Source: CAZMZW01 sp963802275
GTDB lineage: Bacteria > Chloroflexota > Anaerolineae > Anaerolineales > Anaerolineaceae
Reading direction: 5' to 3'
NCBI GenBank assembly: GCA_963802275.1
Contig: CAWDIB010000004.1
Span: 372,001 to 436,000, forward strand
Length of the DNA: 64,000 nt
The notes below the pieces were generated by a model. That model ran no database searches and was not told the origin of the DNA. It saw only the letters and a program-made list of their open reading frames with translations. The position numbers and the translations under genes were made by a program. Shown here piece after piece: positions 48,766-57,658 of the stretch; positions within the stretch are counted from its first letter, which is position 1; each line of letters begins with the position of its first letter.

Positions 48766-50194
48766 TTACCGTTTAATTAATTCAATCTTAACTACTGTTC
48801 GGGTTTCGTTAGTAATTTTGAATTTTTGCGCTGGTTGAAACCCGGGGATCCATGCAATTTCCCTTCCATTGAAAAGGAGTGGCCAGGATGACCGAAATCG
48901 GCGGGGGATTTTTTTGTTAATCCAGAAATCAGTTAATTTCTGGGTTTTTCCGTGTAATCCCAAAGGTTCAAATCTTAAGCCGGGTTGCTGACATTTAAGA
49001 ATCAATGTCCTGGAAATCTTTTCTGCATCCAAGAATGCCTCGAGTAATAATGAGATTGAATCTTTTAGAAATTTGAGATCTTCAAAAGGGACGAATGATG
49101 TTCTTATGGTCCATTGATGATTGATTTTTATTTCAGCAGGAAACTCAACGTTAAACTCCAATTTAGGATCCATAAAAGGATAATTTTGGGATGGCAAAGC
49201 CGCCTTACGATGGTGAAAGTAGACATCATCCCCTTCAATAATAAGCTCAAAGAATGCAGGCAAAGACAAATGGTTTTTCGCATTAGGTTTGCGAATAAAG
49301 CAGGTCATTCTCTCCACCATGTCAAAATTCAGTTCGATCGATCCGTAGGTTAATTTACGAAAAGCAAGTTGCAATATTCTTTGCTGCATTCCATCCTCAA
49401 CATTCAATAATGCCGTCTTTGACAGAGTAATATATGTGGATTTCTCTTCAACCAGGCATTGCCCGTATAATTGAGTTACTAATTGATTGATAAACCTCAA
49501 TTCGCGGTTTGAAATCCTTCCCAAATTAAATAAGTGCTTTTCAATATTCGGGTTATATTCTCTCAAGATGGGCATCAACTTTAAACGCAAGCGGTTGCGA
49601 AAATATCCGGGATCAAAATTGGTACGGTCATCTCTGAATTCCAGGTTATTTTTTGCACAATAAGTGAGGATATCTTCCTTCCAAACAGAAAGCAGCGGCC
49701 TAATTAATCGAATTTGGGGTGGATTATTTAACAGGGACACAGGCAGCATCCCTCGCAATCCATCCAATCCACAGCCACGCAGCAAGTGCATCAAAATGGT
49801 TTCCGCCTGATCGGTGGCTGTATGCGCTACCGCCACAATGCCGATTTCATTCCTGATTGCTTCGCGCTTTAGGAAATCGTAACGGCAGATCCTGGCTGCC
49901 TCTTCCAATGTTTTACGGTTCTTTTTTGCAAAATCCCTTACATTGCCCTCGCCTTGAACGAAGGGTAAATTCCTCATCCCGGCAAGGTTCTTTACAAAAT
50001 AACAAATCGTCTTCCGCTTCCTTTCTAAGCTTGTGATTAAAATGGGCAACGAGGATTGGATATCCTGATTGTTGAAAGAGGTCCAAAAGACAAATGGAAT
50101 CCGCTCCGCCAGATACACCCACCAAAATTCGCATACCAGGTTTCACCTGGCACTCATGTTCAAGGAAATCAATAAATTGATCGGGCAGCATCAA
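48766..50194 (-). CDS. tilS: tRNA(Ile)-lysidine synthase (frameshifted)
   Basis: TilS converts C34 of the tRNA-Ile CAU anticodon to lysidine, which is essential for AUA decoding. The PP-loop SGGADSICLL is near residue 30 and AHTATDQAETILMHLLRG follows in a second frame. An extra base in a run of four (49996-49999) splits the gene; removing it restores a continuous protein of about 475 residues. Both halves are conserved, so this is probably a sequence error. It converges with the recombinase-like gene. Confidence 0.93.
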
Positions 50195-50245
50195 TCGGAT
50201 TATAGCATCCGTGATTCTTTTTTCGTAAATATTGACAAGATGTTT

Positions 50246-51985
50246 TTACCGGCTGCCACGCCGTCCGAATTGTCTTTCCAGTAAATCCACAGATAGATGA
50301 ATCATTGTCGGTCGTCCATGCGGGCAGGTGCGGGGGGAATGGCACTGCTCAAGTTCAAGGATGAGTTGTGATTGCTCCTGATGGGATAAAACTTGGCCAC
50401 TTTTGACAGCTGACCGCTTGCAAATTCTTGCAATGACCTTTTGTTCCAAATCTGCCCCCAAAGGTATTTCATTTTCTTCAAAATCCTCAATACAGGACCT
50501 GATCAAACTCAATGGATCAGAATGCGAAAATATAGCCGGTATCGATTTGACACGAACAGTGTTCAAACCAAATTCTTCAATGTCAAATCCTAGCTGGTTT
50601 AAGATTTCCAGTTCTGGTGCTAAAAGAATAAAATCTGCCGGGGATAATTGGATGGTGAGCGGATTCAGCAATTGCTGCCTGGGTCTTTCGGATCTGTTAA
50701 GCTTGTTAAATTTTTCGAAAAGGATGCGTTCATGGGCTGCATGCTGATCAATCAGGTACAGACCATCCGGGCCTTCAGCCACCAGATAAGCAGCTCCAAT
50801 CTGCCCGACTGGTCTCAATAAGGGAATGTGTTCCATACCAGCGGTATTTTGTAAAACCGGATTATCCCCGGTTGTCGAAAATGATTCTGGAATAGGCGAT
50901 TTCATTTCTGATGGATCTTTTGCCATAACCCAGGCAAAGTCTGTCGAATTCCCGGGTCTTGCACCAATCCAAGGATTGGAGAGATTTAATGCAGGGGGAG
51001 AAGACCTCAACAAGGAATGCCTGATGGCTCTTTGAACCAAACTAAAGATAAAACCTGGATTTTTAAATCGGACTTCGGCCTTGGCGGGGTGGACATTAAC
51101 ATCAACATCTTCAGGGGGGATTTTTATGGTAAGGACAGAGAAAGGAAATCTGCCCACCATCAAATAAGTATGATAGGCTTGGATCAAAGCGGATGCCAGG
51201 GCAGGATCGAGAATCCAACGGCCATTTATAAAAAAGATAATGTCCTTTCGATTTGAACGCGTATAACCGACAGGGCTGGTGAATCCCAGCACCTGATAAT
51301 CACCATCAGAAAAATCAACTGCTATCATTTGTTTTGCATCTTCCAGTCCAAACATGGATGACAACACCTGCTGTTGATTTCCCTTGCCACTGGTTTGCAT
51401 TGCGACCTTTCCATCTATCATCAGATTGAACTGAACATGGGGATAGGCAAAGGCATATCGTTGAACCAATCCAAGGATGGCACGCTTTTCTGTCAATTCC
51501 TGTTTGAGAAATTTTAAGCGGGCTGGTGTATTGAAAAATAAATTTTCAACGCGCACAATGGTGCCTGCATCTCCACCTGTTTCTTTACTGGATACCAACT
51601 TGCCTGCTTCAATCTGGTGAAGATGCCCAGTGCTTTCCTCCGCAGTATGTGATTGGATGATGAATTGAGAAACGGCCGCTATGGAAGCCAATGCTTCCCC
51701 TCGGAAACCAAGACTGCTGATATGTTCCAGGTCATCCAAATCCCGGATTTTACTGGTCGCATGCCTTTGAACCACAAGTGACATGTCTTCAGCGGACATG
51801 CCAACCCCATCATCCGCTACTTCAATTAATTGCCGACCTCCTTTCAGTACCCTGATTTTGATTCCAGTAGCATTTGCATCGATGGAGTTCTCAATTAATT
51901 CCTTGACCACCGATAGAGGCCTTTCCACCACCTCACCTGCAGCGATCTTGATGGCAACATCTTCAGGAAGAATTCTTATTGACAT
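50246..51985 (-). CDS. mutL: DNA mismatch repair protein MutL
   Basis: This GHKL ATPase couples MutS to strand incision. The N-terminus has IAAGEVVERP, ELIENSIDA and DDGVGM. The C-terminal dimerisation domain keeps the endonuclease motif DQHAAHERILFE and the metal-site segments CKRSAVKSG and CPHGRP, so this MutL should nick DNA itself, as in bacteria lacking MutH. ATG at 51985 is preferred over an in-frame TTG at 51994. It lies 51 bases upstream of tilS. Confidence 0.97.
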   Translation of the reverse strand: MSIRILPEDVAIKIAAGEVVERPLSVVKELIENSIDANATGIKIRVLKGGRQLIEVADDGVGMSAEDMSLVVQRHATSKIRDLDDLEHISSLGFRGEALASIAAVSQFIIQSHTAEESTGHLHQIEAGKLVSSKETGGDAGTIVRVENLFFNTPARLKFLKQELTEKRAILGLVQRYAFAYPHVQFNLMIDGKVAMQTSGKGNQQQVLSSMFGLEDAKQMIAVDFSDGDYQVLGFTSPVGYTRSNRKDIIFFINGRWILDPALASALIQAYHTYLMVGRFPFSVLTIKIPPEDVDVNVHPAKAEVRFKNPGFIFSLVQRAIRHSLLRSSPPALNLSNPWIGARPGNSTDFAWVMAKDPSEMKSPIPESFSTTGDNPVLQNTAGMEHIPLLRPVGQIGAAYLVAEGPDGLYLIDQHAAHERILFEKFNKLNRSERPRQQLLNPLTIQLSPADFILLAPELEILNQLGFDIEEFGLNTVRVKSIPAIFSHSDPLSLIRSCIEDFEENEIPLGADLEQKVIARICKRSAVKSGQVLSHQEQSQLILELEQCHSPRTCPHGRPTMIHLSVDLLERQFGRRGSR

Positions 51986-52062
51986 GTTAATCAATAAAAT
52001 TATAGTCGAGACAATCTACAGGATAAATGATAATCGAGTGTTTTGAATGCAGCAGGCGTTAA

Positions 52063-52091
52063 TTGACAGTGGTTTATGATAGGGATATAAT
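52063..52091 (+). promoter_or_regulatory. consensus sigma-70 promoter of the S1-domain gene
   Basis: TTGACA and TATAAT, both perfect consensus hexamers, are separated by exactly 17 bases. The expected start near 52098 leaves a leader of about 33 bases with GGAG nine bases before the ATG. Confidence 0.92.
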
Positions 52092-52130
52092 CGGCTCTTG
52101 TTTGAAGTACAAAAATTGGAGAAGTCGTTA

Positions 52131-52940
52131 ATGGATAATGTTGAAAGTAAACCTGCCGCCATGCAAGAGGAATTACAGCGAAAAACACACTTTTCAGGCA
52201 AGGTGATTAAAACCAGTAAAGCCGGTGCGATTGTGGATATCGGATTGGAACAACCGGCATTATTGCACATCTCCCAGATCATCACCAAATCAGATGAACT
52301 GGTCAAACGCGTGGAGGACCGGCTCCAGGAAGGTCAGGTCATTGATGTTTGGATAAAAAATGTACGCAATGACAGAATCGAACTGACCATGCACGAACCG
52401 CTTAAATATGACTGGCGGGAATTAGCCAAAGATATGGTGGTAAAAGGCAAAGTAGTGGACATCCAAAGCTTTGGCGCTTTCGTGGATATTGGCGCAGAAC
52501 GTCCCGGGCTGATGCATATCAGCGAGATTTCACGAACATTTGTGAAAAACACCTCAGATGTCGTCAAAATTGGTGATGAGGTTGAAGTAAAGATCATCGA
52601 TTTTGACCGCAGAAAAAAGCAAATCAAATTGAGCATGAAAGCCCTTCAGCCGGAAATAGTCCCGGAAATCCAAGAAGAAAAGCATGAGGATGAAAAACCT
52701 TTTGAAACAAAAAACAAACGGGACCGCCGCGATAAGAAGAAACAACCCAAAGTAGAAGAAGATATAATCGAAGAAGAAATTGAACCTTCCGAACCCGAAT
52801 TAACCGCAATGGAACTGGCCTGGCAGGCAGCCAAAGAGAAAGCCAATCACAAGCGGGAGAATGCCATTAAAGCTAAAAAACAACATTCGGTATCAGATGA
52901 ACAGGAAGATATTCTTTCACGCACAATTGGAAAACGGTGA
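52131..52940 (+). CDS. two-domain S1 RNA-binding protein (RpsA-like)
   Basis: The 269-residue protein has two S1 domains, at about 20-95 and 105-175. Both have the barrel pattern of GxVxxxxxxGAxVDIG followed by LxHIS (FGAFVDIGAERPGLMHIS in the second). The last 90 residues are highly charged, rich in Lys and Glu, and probably disordered. It is shorter than ribosomal protein S1 of E. coli and may act as the ribosomal S1 equivalent or as an RNA-decay factor. The consensus promoter predicts high expression. Confidence 0.9.
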   Translation: MDNVESKPAAMQEELQRKTHFSGKVIKTSKAGAIVDIGLEQPALLHISQIITKSDELVKRVEDRLQEGQVIDVWIKNVRNDRIELTMHEPLKYDWRELAKDMVVKGKVVDIQSFGAFVDIGAERPGLMHISEISRTFVKNTSDVVKIGDEVEVKIIDFDRRKKQIKLSMKALQPEIVPEIQEEKHEDEKPFETKNKRDRRDKKKQPKVEEDIIEEEIEPSEPELTAMELAWQAAKEKANHKRENAIKAKKQHSVSDEQEDILSRTIGKR

Positions 52941-52980
52941 AAAACCTAAGACCAAAAAAGGTAAATACCACTCTATTTTC

Positions 52981-53010
52981 AACGGGGAGGTGCCAACAGC
53001 CCTCCCCGTT
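52981..53010 (+). terminator. GC-rich hairpin after the S1-domain gene
   Basis: AACGGGGAGG pairs perfectly with CCTCCCCGTT over a ten-base loop and is followed by TCTCTT. The stem is strong but the T tract imperfect. Confidence 0.75.
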
Positions 53011-53058
53011 TCTCTTATATACTAATTATTGATAGATGGGAAAAACCAAAAAAAGAGA

Positions 53059-54687
53059 ATGAAACCAAAATATATCTTCCTCACCGGCGGAGTGGTCAGT
53101 TCAGTTGGGAAAGGACTCACCACCGCTTCAATTGGCAAATTGTTAAAAGAACGAGGGTTCAAGATCGCCGTGCAGAAATTGGACCCCTATATCAATGTTG
53201 ATCCTGGAACCATGAGCCCCTACCAGCATGGTGAGGTTTTTGTTCTGGATGATGGGGCGGAGACCGATCTTGACCTAGGACATTATGAACGGTTTATTGA
53301 TATCCGACTGACGCGGGACTGCAACATGACTACCGGGCAGGTGTATGCTGAAGTGATCAGCCGTGAGAGAAAGGGGGATTACCTGGGAGGCACCATCCAA
53401 GTCATTCCGCACATCACGGATGAAATCAAGAGAAGGATCTTACTGGTAGCAGAATCAACGCAGGCGGAAATCATTCTTATCGAAGTAGGCGGGACTGTGG
53501 GAGATATTGAAAGCCTGCCTTTCATCGAAGCTTTACGCCAATTGAGATCTGACCTAGGACGTGAAAACACCTTCTTTATTCATGTCACCTGGCTGCCTTA
53601 CATCGCGGCCACCGATGAATTGAAAACCAAGCCAACCCAGCATTCCGTCAGCGAATTAAGATCACGCGGTATTTCACCTAACATGATCATCGCCCGTTCG
53701 GATTATCCAATCGGTTCAGACCTTTGTCAAAAAATATCCGCATTTTGTGATGTCGATGAAAAAGCGGTAATTCCCCTCATAACAACACGCATATTGTATG
53801 AAGTACCACTGAAATTGGAAGAGAAAAAAGTTGCCGAGTATTTGATGACTCATTTCAATCTAACCCCCCGTAAAAAACCAGATTGGGGAAATTGGAACAA
53901 AATCATTGCGGCTAGTAAAAATCCCAAACATGCTCTAAAAATAGCCATCGTTGGCAAATATGTCGAGCTGCATGATGCCTATATGAGCGTCCGCGAGGCA
54001 CTTAGACATGCTGCATTAAAGAATAATTTAGAACTTGAAATCCTTTGGATCCACTCAACTGAACTTGAAGATTCCAATCCCGAGGATACCTTGAATGAGG
54101 CTGATGGAATTGTCGTACCCGGCGGTTTTGGCCAACGCGGGATTGAAGGAAAGATACAAGCCATAAAATTTGCAAGGGAACGTAAAGTCCCCTTTCTGGG
54201 TTTATGCCTTGGTATGCAATTAATGGTCGTTGAATTCGGGCGATCTATCCTGAATAATCAAAGAGTAAATTCAACTGAGTTTGACAAAAAAACACCTCAC
54301 CCGGTCATTGATCTGATGCCGGAACAATTCAAGGTGGTCAACAAGGGCGGAACCATGCGATTGGGCTTATATCCCTGTCAATTAGTGCCAAACTCCAAGG
54401 CAAATCATGCCTATAAGCAGACTCTCATCCAGGAGCGGCACCGTCACCGTTATGAATTCAATAATGCCTACCGGCAGACCATGCAGGAGCATGGCATGCT
54501 CTTTTCAGGACAATCGCCGGATGGAAACCTGGTTGAAATCGCAGAGATCAAAGACCATCCCTTCATGATTGGCACACAATTTCATCCGGAATTCCTCTCA
54601 CGTCCGGATCATCCTCACCCCTTATTCAATGAATTGGTCAAAAAAGCGATAGTTTACAAAAAGAAAAAAACCAGCCGTCAACTATAA
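53059..54687 (+). CDS. pyrG: CTP synthase
   Basis: This enzyme aminates UTP to CTP using glutamine. The synthase domain opens with KYIFLTGGVVSSVGKGLT and has KLDPYINVDPGTMSP. The class I amidotransferase domain has the nucleophile region PFLGLCLGMQ and the closing GTQFHPE. It has about 542 residues from ATG 53059; the in-frame TTG at 53029 is less likely. Its end overlaps the convergent plsC gene by ten bases. Confidence 0.98.
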   Translation: MKPKYIFLTGGVVSSVGKGLTTASIGKLLKERGFKIAVQKLDPYINVDPGTMSPYQHGEVFVLDDGAETDLDLGHYERFIDIRLTRDCNMTTGQVYAEVISRERKGDYLGGTIQVIPHITDEIKRRILLVAESTQAEIILIEVGGTVGDIESLPFIEALRQLRSDLGRENTFFIHVTWLPYIAATDELKTKPTQHSVSELRSRGISPNMIIARSDYPIGSDLCQKISAFCDVDEKAVIPLITTRILYEVPLKLEEKKVAEYLMTHFNLTPRKKPDWGNWNKIIAASKNPKHALKIAIVGKYVELHDAYMSVREALRHAALKNNLELEILWIHSTELEDSNPEDTLNEADGIVVPGGFGQRGIEGKIQAIKFARERKVPFLGLCLGMQLMVVEFGRSILNNQRVNSTEFDKKTPHPVIDLMPEQFKVVNKGGTMRLGLYPCQLVPNSKANHAYKQTLIQERHRHRYEFNNAYRQTMQEHGMLFSGQSPDGNLVEIAEIKDHPFMIGTQFHPEFLSRPDHPHPLFNELVKKAIVYKKKKTSRQL

Positions 54688-55325
54688 ATTCCGCGCAAAG
54701 CTGGCGGAAGATTATCAGCCATGACCTGCATATATTTTTGGGTGAGTGCGACTGGCGTCATTTCTTTGTCCGGGACGACCGGTGGACAGACAGTAACCAT
54801 CACCTCTGACCTCTTTAACCCTCTTTTTAAAATAGTCTGTGTCCCTGCAAGGGCAACCGGAACGATAGGACAATTCATTTTTACCGCCAGAATGGCCGCG
54901 CCGCCCTTTGCCTCAATCAAACCTTTTCCGTAGGTTCGCGTGCCTTCCGGAAACATACCCAATAACTCGCCACTTTTTAAGATACGCATAGCCTGATCAA
55001 GTGCGCCTCGATCATTGGTACCACGTTTCACGGGGAAAGCACCAATTTGGTACATAAAAAAGCGCAGGAAAGGGTTCTTAAAATTTTCTTCCTTACCCAT
55101 GAAATAAATCGGCCTGGGCAAAGCCAATTGAAGCGCAAAACCATCAAAGAATGAGACGTGGTTGCAGGCTACAATGGCGCCCCCTGCCACCGGTAGATGC
55201 TCGACCCCTCTCACAGAAATTTTCGCCAGCATTTTCATCAAGGGTGTGAGGATAAAAATAAAAAACCTCCGCAATGGCGTAACCCGGATGGGAGCATGGT
55301 AACTCTTAGACATGGAAGTATTCAT
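54678..55325 (-). CDS. plsC: 1-acyl-sn-glycerol-3-phosphate acyltransferase
   Basis: The 215-residue membrane-associated enzyme acylates lysophosphatidic acid. The catalytic NHVSFFDG (HX4D) and the substrate motif FPEGTRT are in order, and VPVALAGT follows. The family's usual basic, hydrophobic N-terminus is present. ATG 55325 is used; ATG 55313 is also possible. It lies about 75 bases downstream of the selenoprotein gene on the same strand and converges with pyrG. Confidence 0.94.
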   Translation of the reverse strand: MNTSMSKSYHAPIRVTPLRRFFIFILTPLMKMLAKISVRGVEHLPVAGGAIVACNHVSFFDGFALQLALPRPIYFMGKEENFKNPFLRFFMYQIGAFPVKRGTNDRGALDQAMRILKSGELLGMFPEGTRTYGKGLIEAKGGAAILAVKMNCPIVPVALAGTQTILKRGLKRSEVMVTVCPPVVPDKEMTPVALTQKYMQVMADNLPPALRGIYS

Positions 55326-55399
55326 GTTGGTATAAACACTATTGTTCTTATTTCGTGATGGAGTTGCCTGTTATTGATTGGAATAACAATATTATTGAG

Positions 55400-55870
55400 T
55401 TATCTTCTCAACACTTCAATCTGCCTGATCAATTCATCCACAGGTGGGATATCACTCATCGATTCACCATAATGAAGGTATCGAATGAGGCCTGACTGGT
55501 CGATGATGAACTCGGCAGGCATTCTTCCAAGTTTGAGAATATTGACCTCCTGCCGGTAAACATCAGCCACTTTCGAGCCAATATCCGTGCAGCCAGGGAA
55601 AGGGATTTTCTCCTCTTCCCAGTATTTTTTAAATGCCCGTGGACCATCCGGGCCGATTGCGATCACTTCCACCCCCAGCTCCATTAAATCAGAATATCGA
55701 TCCCGCAGCTGACCCAGCTGCCACCGGCAAAATGGTCAAGCAAAACCACGAATCAAACACAGAAGGACGGCCTTTTTGTTTTGATAATTCTCCAATCGAA
55801 CGGTGTTATCGTTTACATCCGTTAATGTGAAATCAGGCGCTGGAAGGTCAACATTTAATTGGGTAGGCAT
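55400..55870 (-). CDS. selenocysteine-containing peroxiredoxin-like protein (UxxC), in-frame TGA read as Sec
   Basis: The frame runs from ATG 55870 (AAGG upstream) to 55400 and is interrupted once, by TGA at 55736-55738 (codon 45). Around it the protein reads LIRGFA-U-PFCRWQLGQL. That is the AhpC/TSA-type RGxxCPxC active site with the first Cys replaced by the TGA and C48 as partner. The thioredoxin fold continues on both sides (APDFTLTD before; VIAIGPDG and PAEFIIDQSGLIRYLHYG after), giving 156 residues. It would reduce peroxides or disulfides. A SECIS-like hairpin follows the TGA. Conventional gene finding would report only the piece starting at 55684. A nonsense mutation is the alternative, but the position fits Sec far better. 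Confidence 0.88.
55705..55721 (-). other. bacterial SECIS-like hairpin in the coding region
   Basis: On the minus strand GCAGCTG and CAGCTGC form a perfect 7-bp stem closing a GGT loop. The loop begins 21 bases after the TGA. Bacterial SECIS elements read by SelB are stem-loops just downstream of UGA with a G (often GGU) at the top; in E. coli fdhF the GGU comes at nearly the same distance. A bulged U as in E. coli is not obvious, although unpaired bases (including a T) lie just below the stem. Confidence 0.72.
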
Positions 55871-55925
55871 TTCGATTCACCTTTTCTTTCTCAGCGGAAG
55901 ATAAATTCAGTATGGCAAATTCCCA

Positions 55926-56639
55926 TTATTCTTTCCCAGAAAACGATAACTCTCGTGTAACCCGACTCCAAATGGTATCAAACATGGCTTCGGTTAATTT
56001 TCCTGTCTGTGTATTTTGCCGGCTAGGATGATAGGATGCCAGCAGCCAAGGGTTGTTTTTTCCAAACTGATAGAAGGCGTCATGATGAAATTCGATTTTT
56101 TGGCCCGAATCAAACAGCAAAATTTTTCCATATAAAATCAGTAAGTTTTCAAACGCCACCCTCCCCAGGGCAACCATTCCTTTTGGTTTTATTAAATCAA
56201 TTTCCTGTCTCAGGAATGGAAGGCAATTGTGGATTTCATCTTTAGTTGGTTTATTACCAGGTGGTGCACAACGGCAAACAGCCGAGATCATCAAGTCCTT
56301 TAGAACCAATCCATCCTTTTTATCCCTGGCAAATGATTGGTTCGCCAATCCAACCCGATGGAGGGCTGCATATAAAAAAACTCCGGACGCATCGCCGGTG
56401 AACATCCGGCCGGTGCGGTTGGAACCATGCGCACCCGGGGCAAGACCAACCACTAAAACCCTGGCCTTAAGGTCACCGAAAGCAGGAACCGGTTTACCCC
56501 AATAGGTCTCACTTAGGAATGCCCTTCGCTTAACCCTGGCGACTTCCTCACGCCAGGAAACCAATCGGGGACACCTTCTACAGTGAATCACCTCCTGATT
56601 GTGGTTATCCCATAAGTCAATCATAGGCTGATCGATCAT
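55926..56639 (-). CDS. family 5 uracil-DNA glycosylase (UdgB-like)
   Basis: The 237-residue protein removes uracil and some deaminated purines from DNA. Motif A reads GLAPGAHGSNRTGRMF and motif B HPSRQNTQTG, both characteristic of family 5. Cysteines in CRRC near the N-terminus and in CRCAPP would hold a 4Fe-4S cluster. Family 5 enzymes lack the polar Asp/Asn of other families in motif A, consistent here. The ATG overlaps the queA stop (ATGA). The Sec peroxiredoxin gene follows by 55 bases. Confidence 0.93.
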   Translation of the reverse strand: MIDQPMIDLWDNHNQEVIHCRRCPRLVSWREEVARVKRRAFLSETYWGKPVPAFGDLKARVLVVGLAPGAHGSNRTGRMFTGDASGVFLYAALHRVGLANQSFARDKKDGLVLKDLMISAVCRCAPPGNKPTKDEIHNCLPFLRQEIDLIKPKGMVALGRVAFENLLILYGKILLFDSGQKIEFHHDAFYQFGKNNPWLLASYHPSRQNTQTGKLTEAMFDTIWSRVTRELSFSGKE

Positions 56640-57655
56640 TGGATAAACATCGCATCGCCAAAGGAGTAAAAATGGTAATTCTCTTTAACAGCCAGTTCAT
56701 ACCATTTAGTTATTTTTTCCCACCCTGCAAAAGCACTGACCATCATTAATAAGGTGGATTTGGGTAAATGGAAATTGGTGATCATCGCATCCACTACAGC
56801 AAATGAATAACCCGGGAGAATGTACAGTTTGGTCATTCCTGAAAATTCCTTCACAACCTTATCGTCATTTTCCCGGTATACCGCAGATTCCAAAGTGCGG
56901 ACGGTGGTCGTCCCTACGGCAATCACCCTGCGCTTTTCCCGGCGGGCTTGATTGATTTTTTCAGCAGTCGGCATATCCAACTCACACCACTCACTATGAA
57001 TCTGGTGGTCCTCAGCAAATTCTTCAGTAACTGGTGAAAAGGTGTCCAATCCTACATGCAATGTCACTTCTGCAATTTCAAATCCTGAAGCAATCAAGCG
57101 GTCGATCAACTCGCGGGTGAAATGCAAACCAGCTGTGGGTGCAGCCGCCGAGCCGATCCGGTCGCCATAAATAGTCTGATAGCGTTCTGGGTCATCCAAT
57201 TTTTTATGGATGTAAGGTGGAAGCGGCATCTGGCCGATCTCGGGCAAAATTTCTTCAATTGGCCGGTTGAATTCAACCATCCTTCGCGAAGATCCCAAAT
57301 CTTCAACCAATCGGGCATGAAGATCATCGGAGATGGAAAGTCCAACACCGATTTTTACATTTTTTCCGCCAATCAATGCCTCCCAGTTTCGCTCATCTTG
57401 TTTATGCAGCAATAAAATCTCCACTTTGCCACCGGTTGGTTTTCGGGCGAAAATCCTGGCAGGGATGACCCGGGTGCGGTTGATAACCAACAGGTCTCCT
57501 GGACGAAGGAAGTCCTGTATTTCATGGAAGAATGTGTGTGCTATCAACTCGGATTTTCGGTCAACAATCATCAACCTGGAATGGTCACGCGGCTCTGTCG
57601 GAGTCTGTGCAATTAACCGGGTGGGGAGTTGGTAATCAAATAGGGATGTTTTCAC
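56636..57655 (-). CDS. queA: S-adenosylmethionine:tRNA ribosyltransferase-isomerase
   Basis: QueA transfers and rearranges the ribosyl group of SAM to make epoxyqueuosine on tRNA; QueG then reduces it. The 339-residue protein has the family segments LLVINRTRVIPARI, TAGLHFTRELI and NFHLPKSTLLMMVSAFAG. The start is GTG. It lies three bases after ruvB and overlaps the glycosylase gene by four bases. Confidence 0.97.
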   Translation of the reverse strand: MKTSLFDYQLPTRLIAQTPTEPRDHSRLMIVDRKSELIAHTFFHEIQDFLRPGDLLVINRTRVIPARIFARKPTGGKVEILLLHKQDERNWEALIGGKNVKIGVGLSISDDLHARLVEDLGSSRRMVEFNRPIEEILPEIGQMPLPPYIHKKLDDPERYQTIYGDRIGSAAAPTAGLHFTRELIDRLIASGFEIAEVTLHVGLDTFSPVTEEFAEDHQIHSEWCELDMPTAEKINQARREKRRVIAVGTTTVRTLESAVYRENDDKVVKEFSGMTKLYILPGYSFAVVDAMITNFHLPKSTLLMMVSAFAGWEKITKWYELAVKENYHFYSFGDAMFIQ

Positions 57656-57658
57656 GAA

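Noticed and set aside
55400..55684. A separate 94-residue redoxin gene starting at ATG 55684
   Set aside because: It lacks the N-terminal strand and active site of the fold. The upstream frame continues in phase through the TGA, so it is the C-terminal part of the Sec protein.
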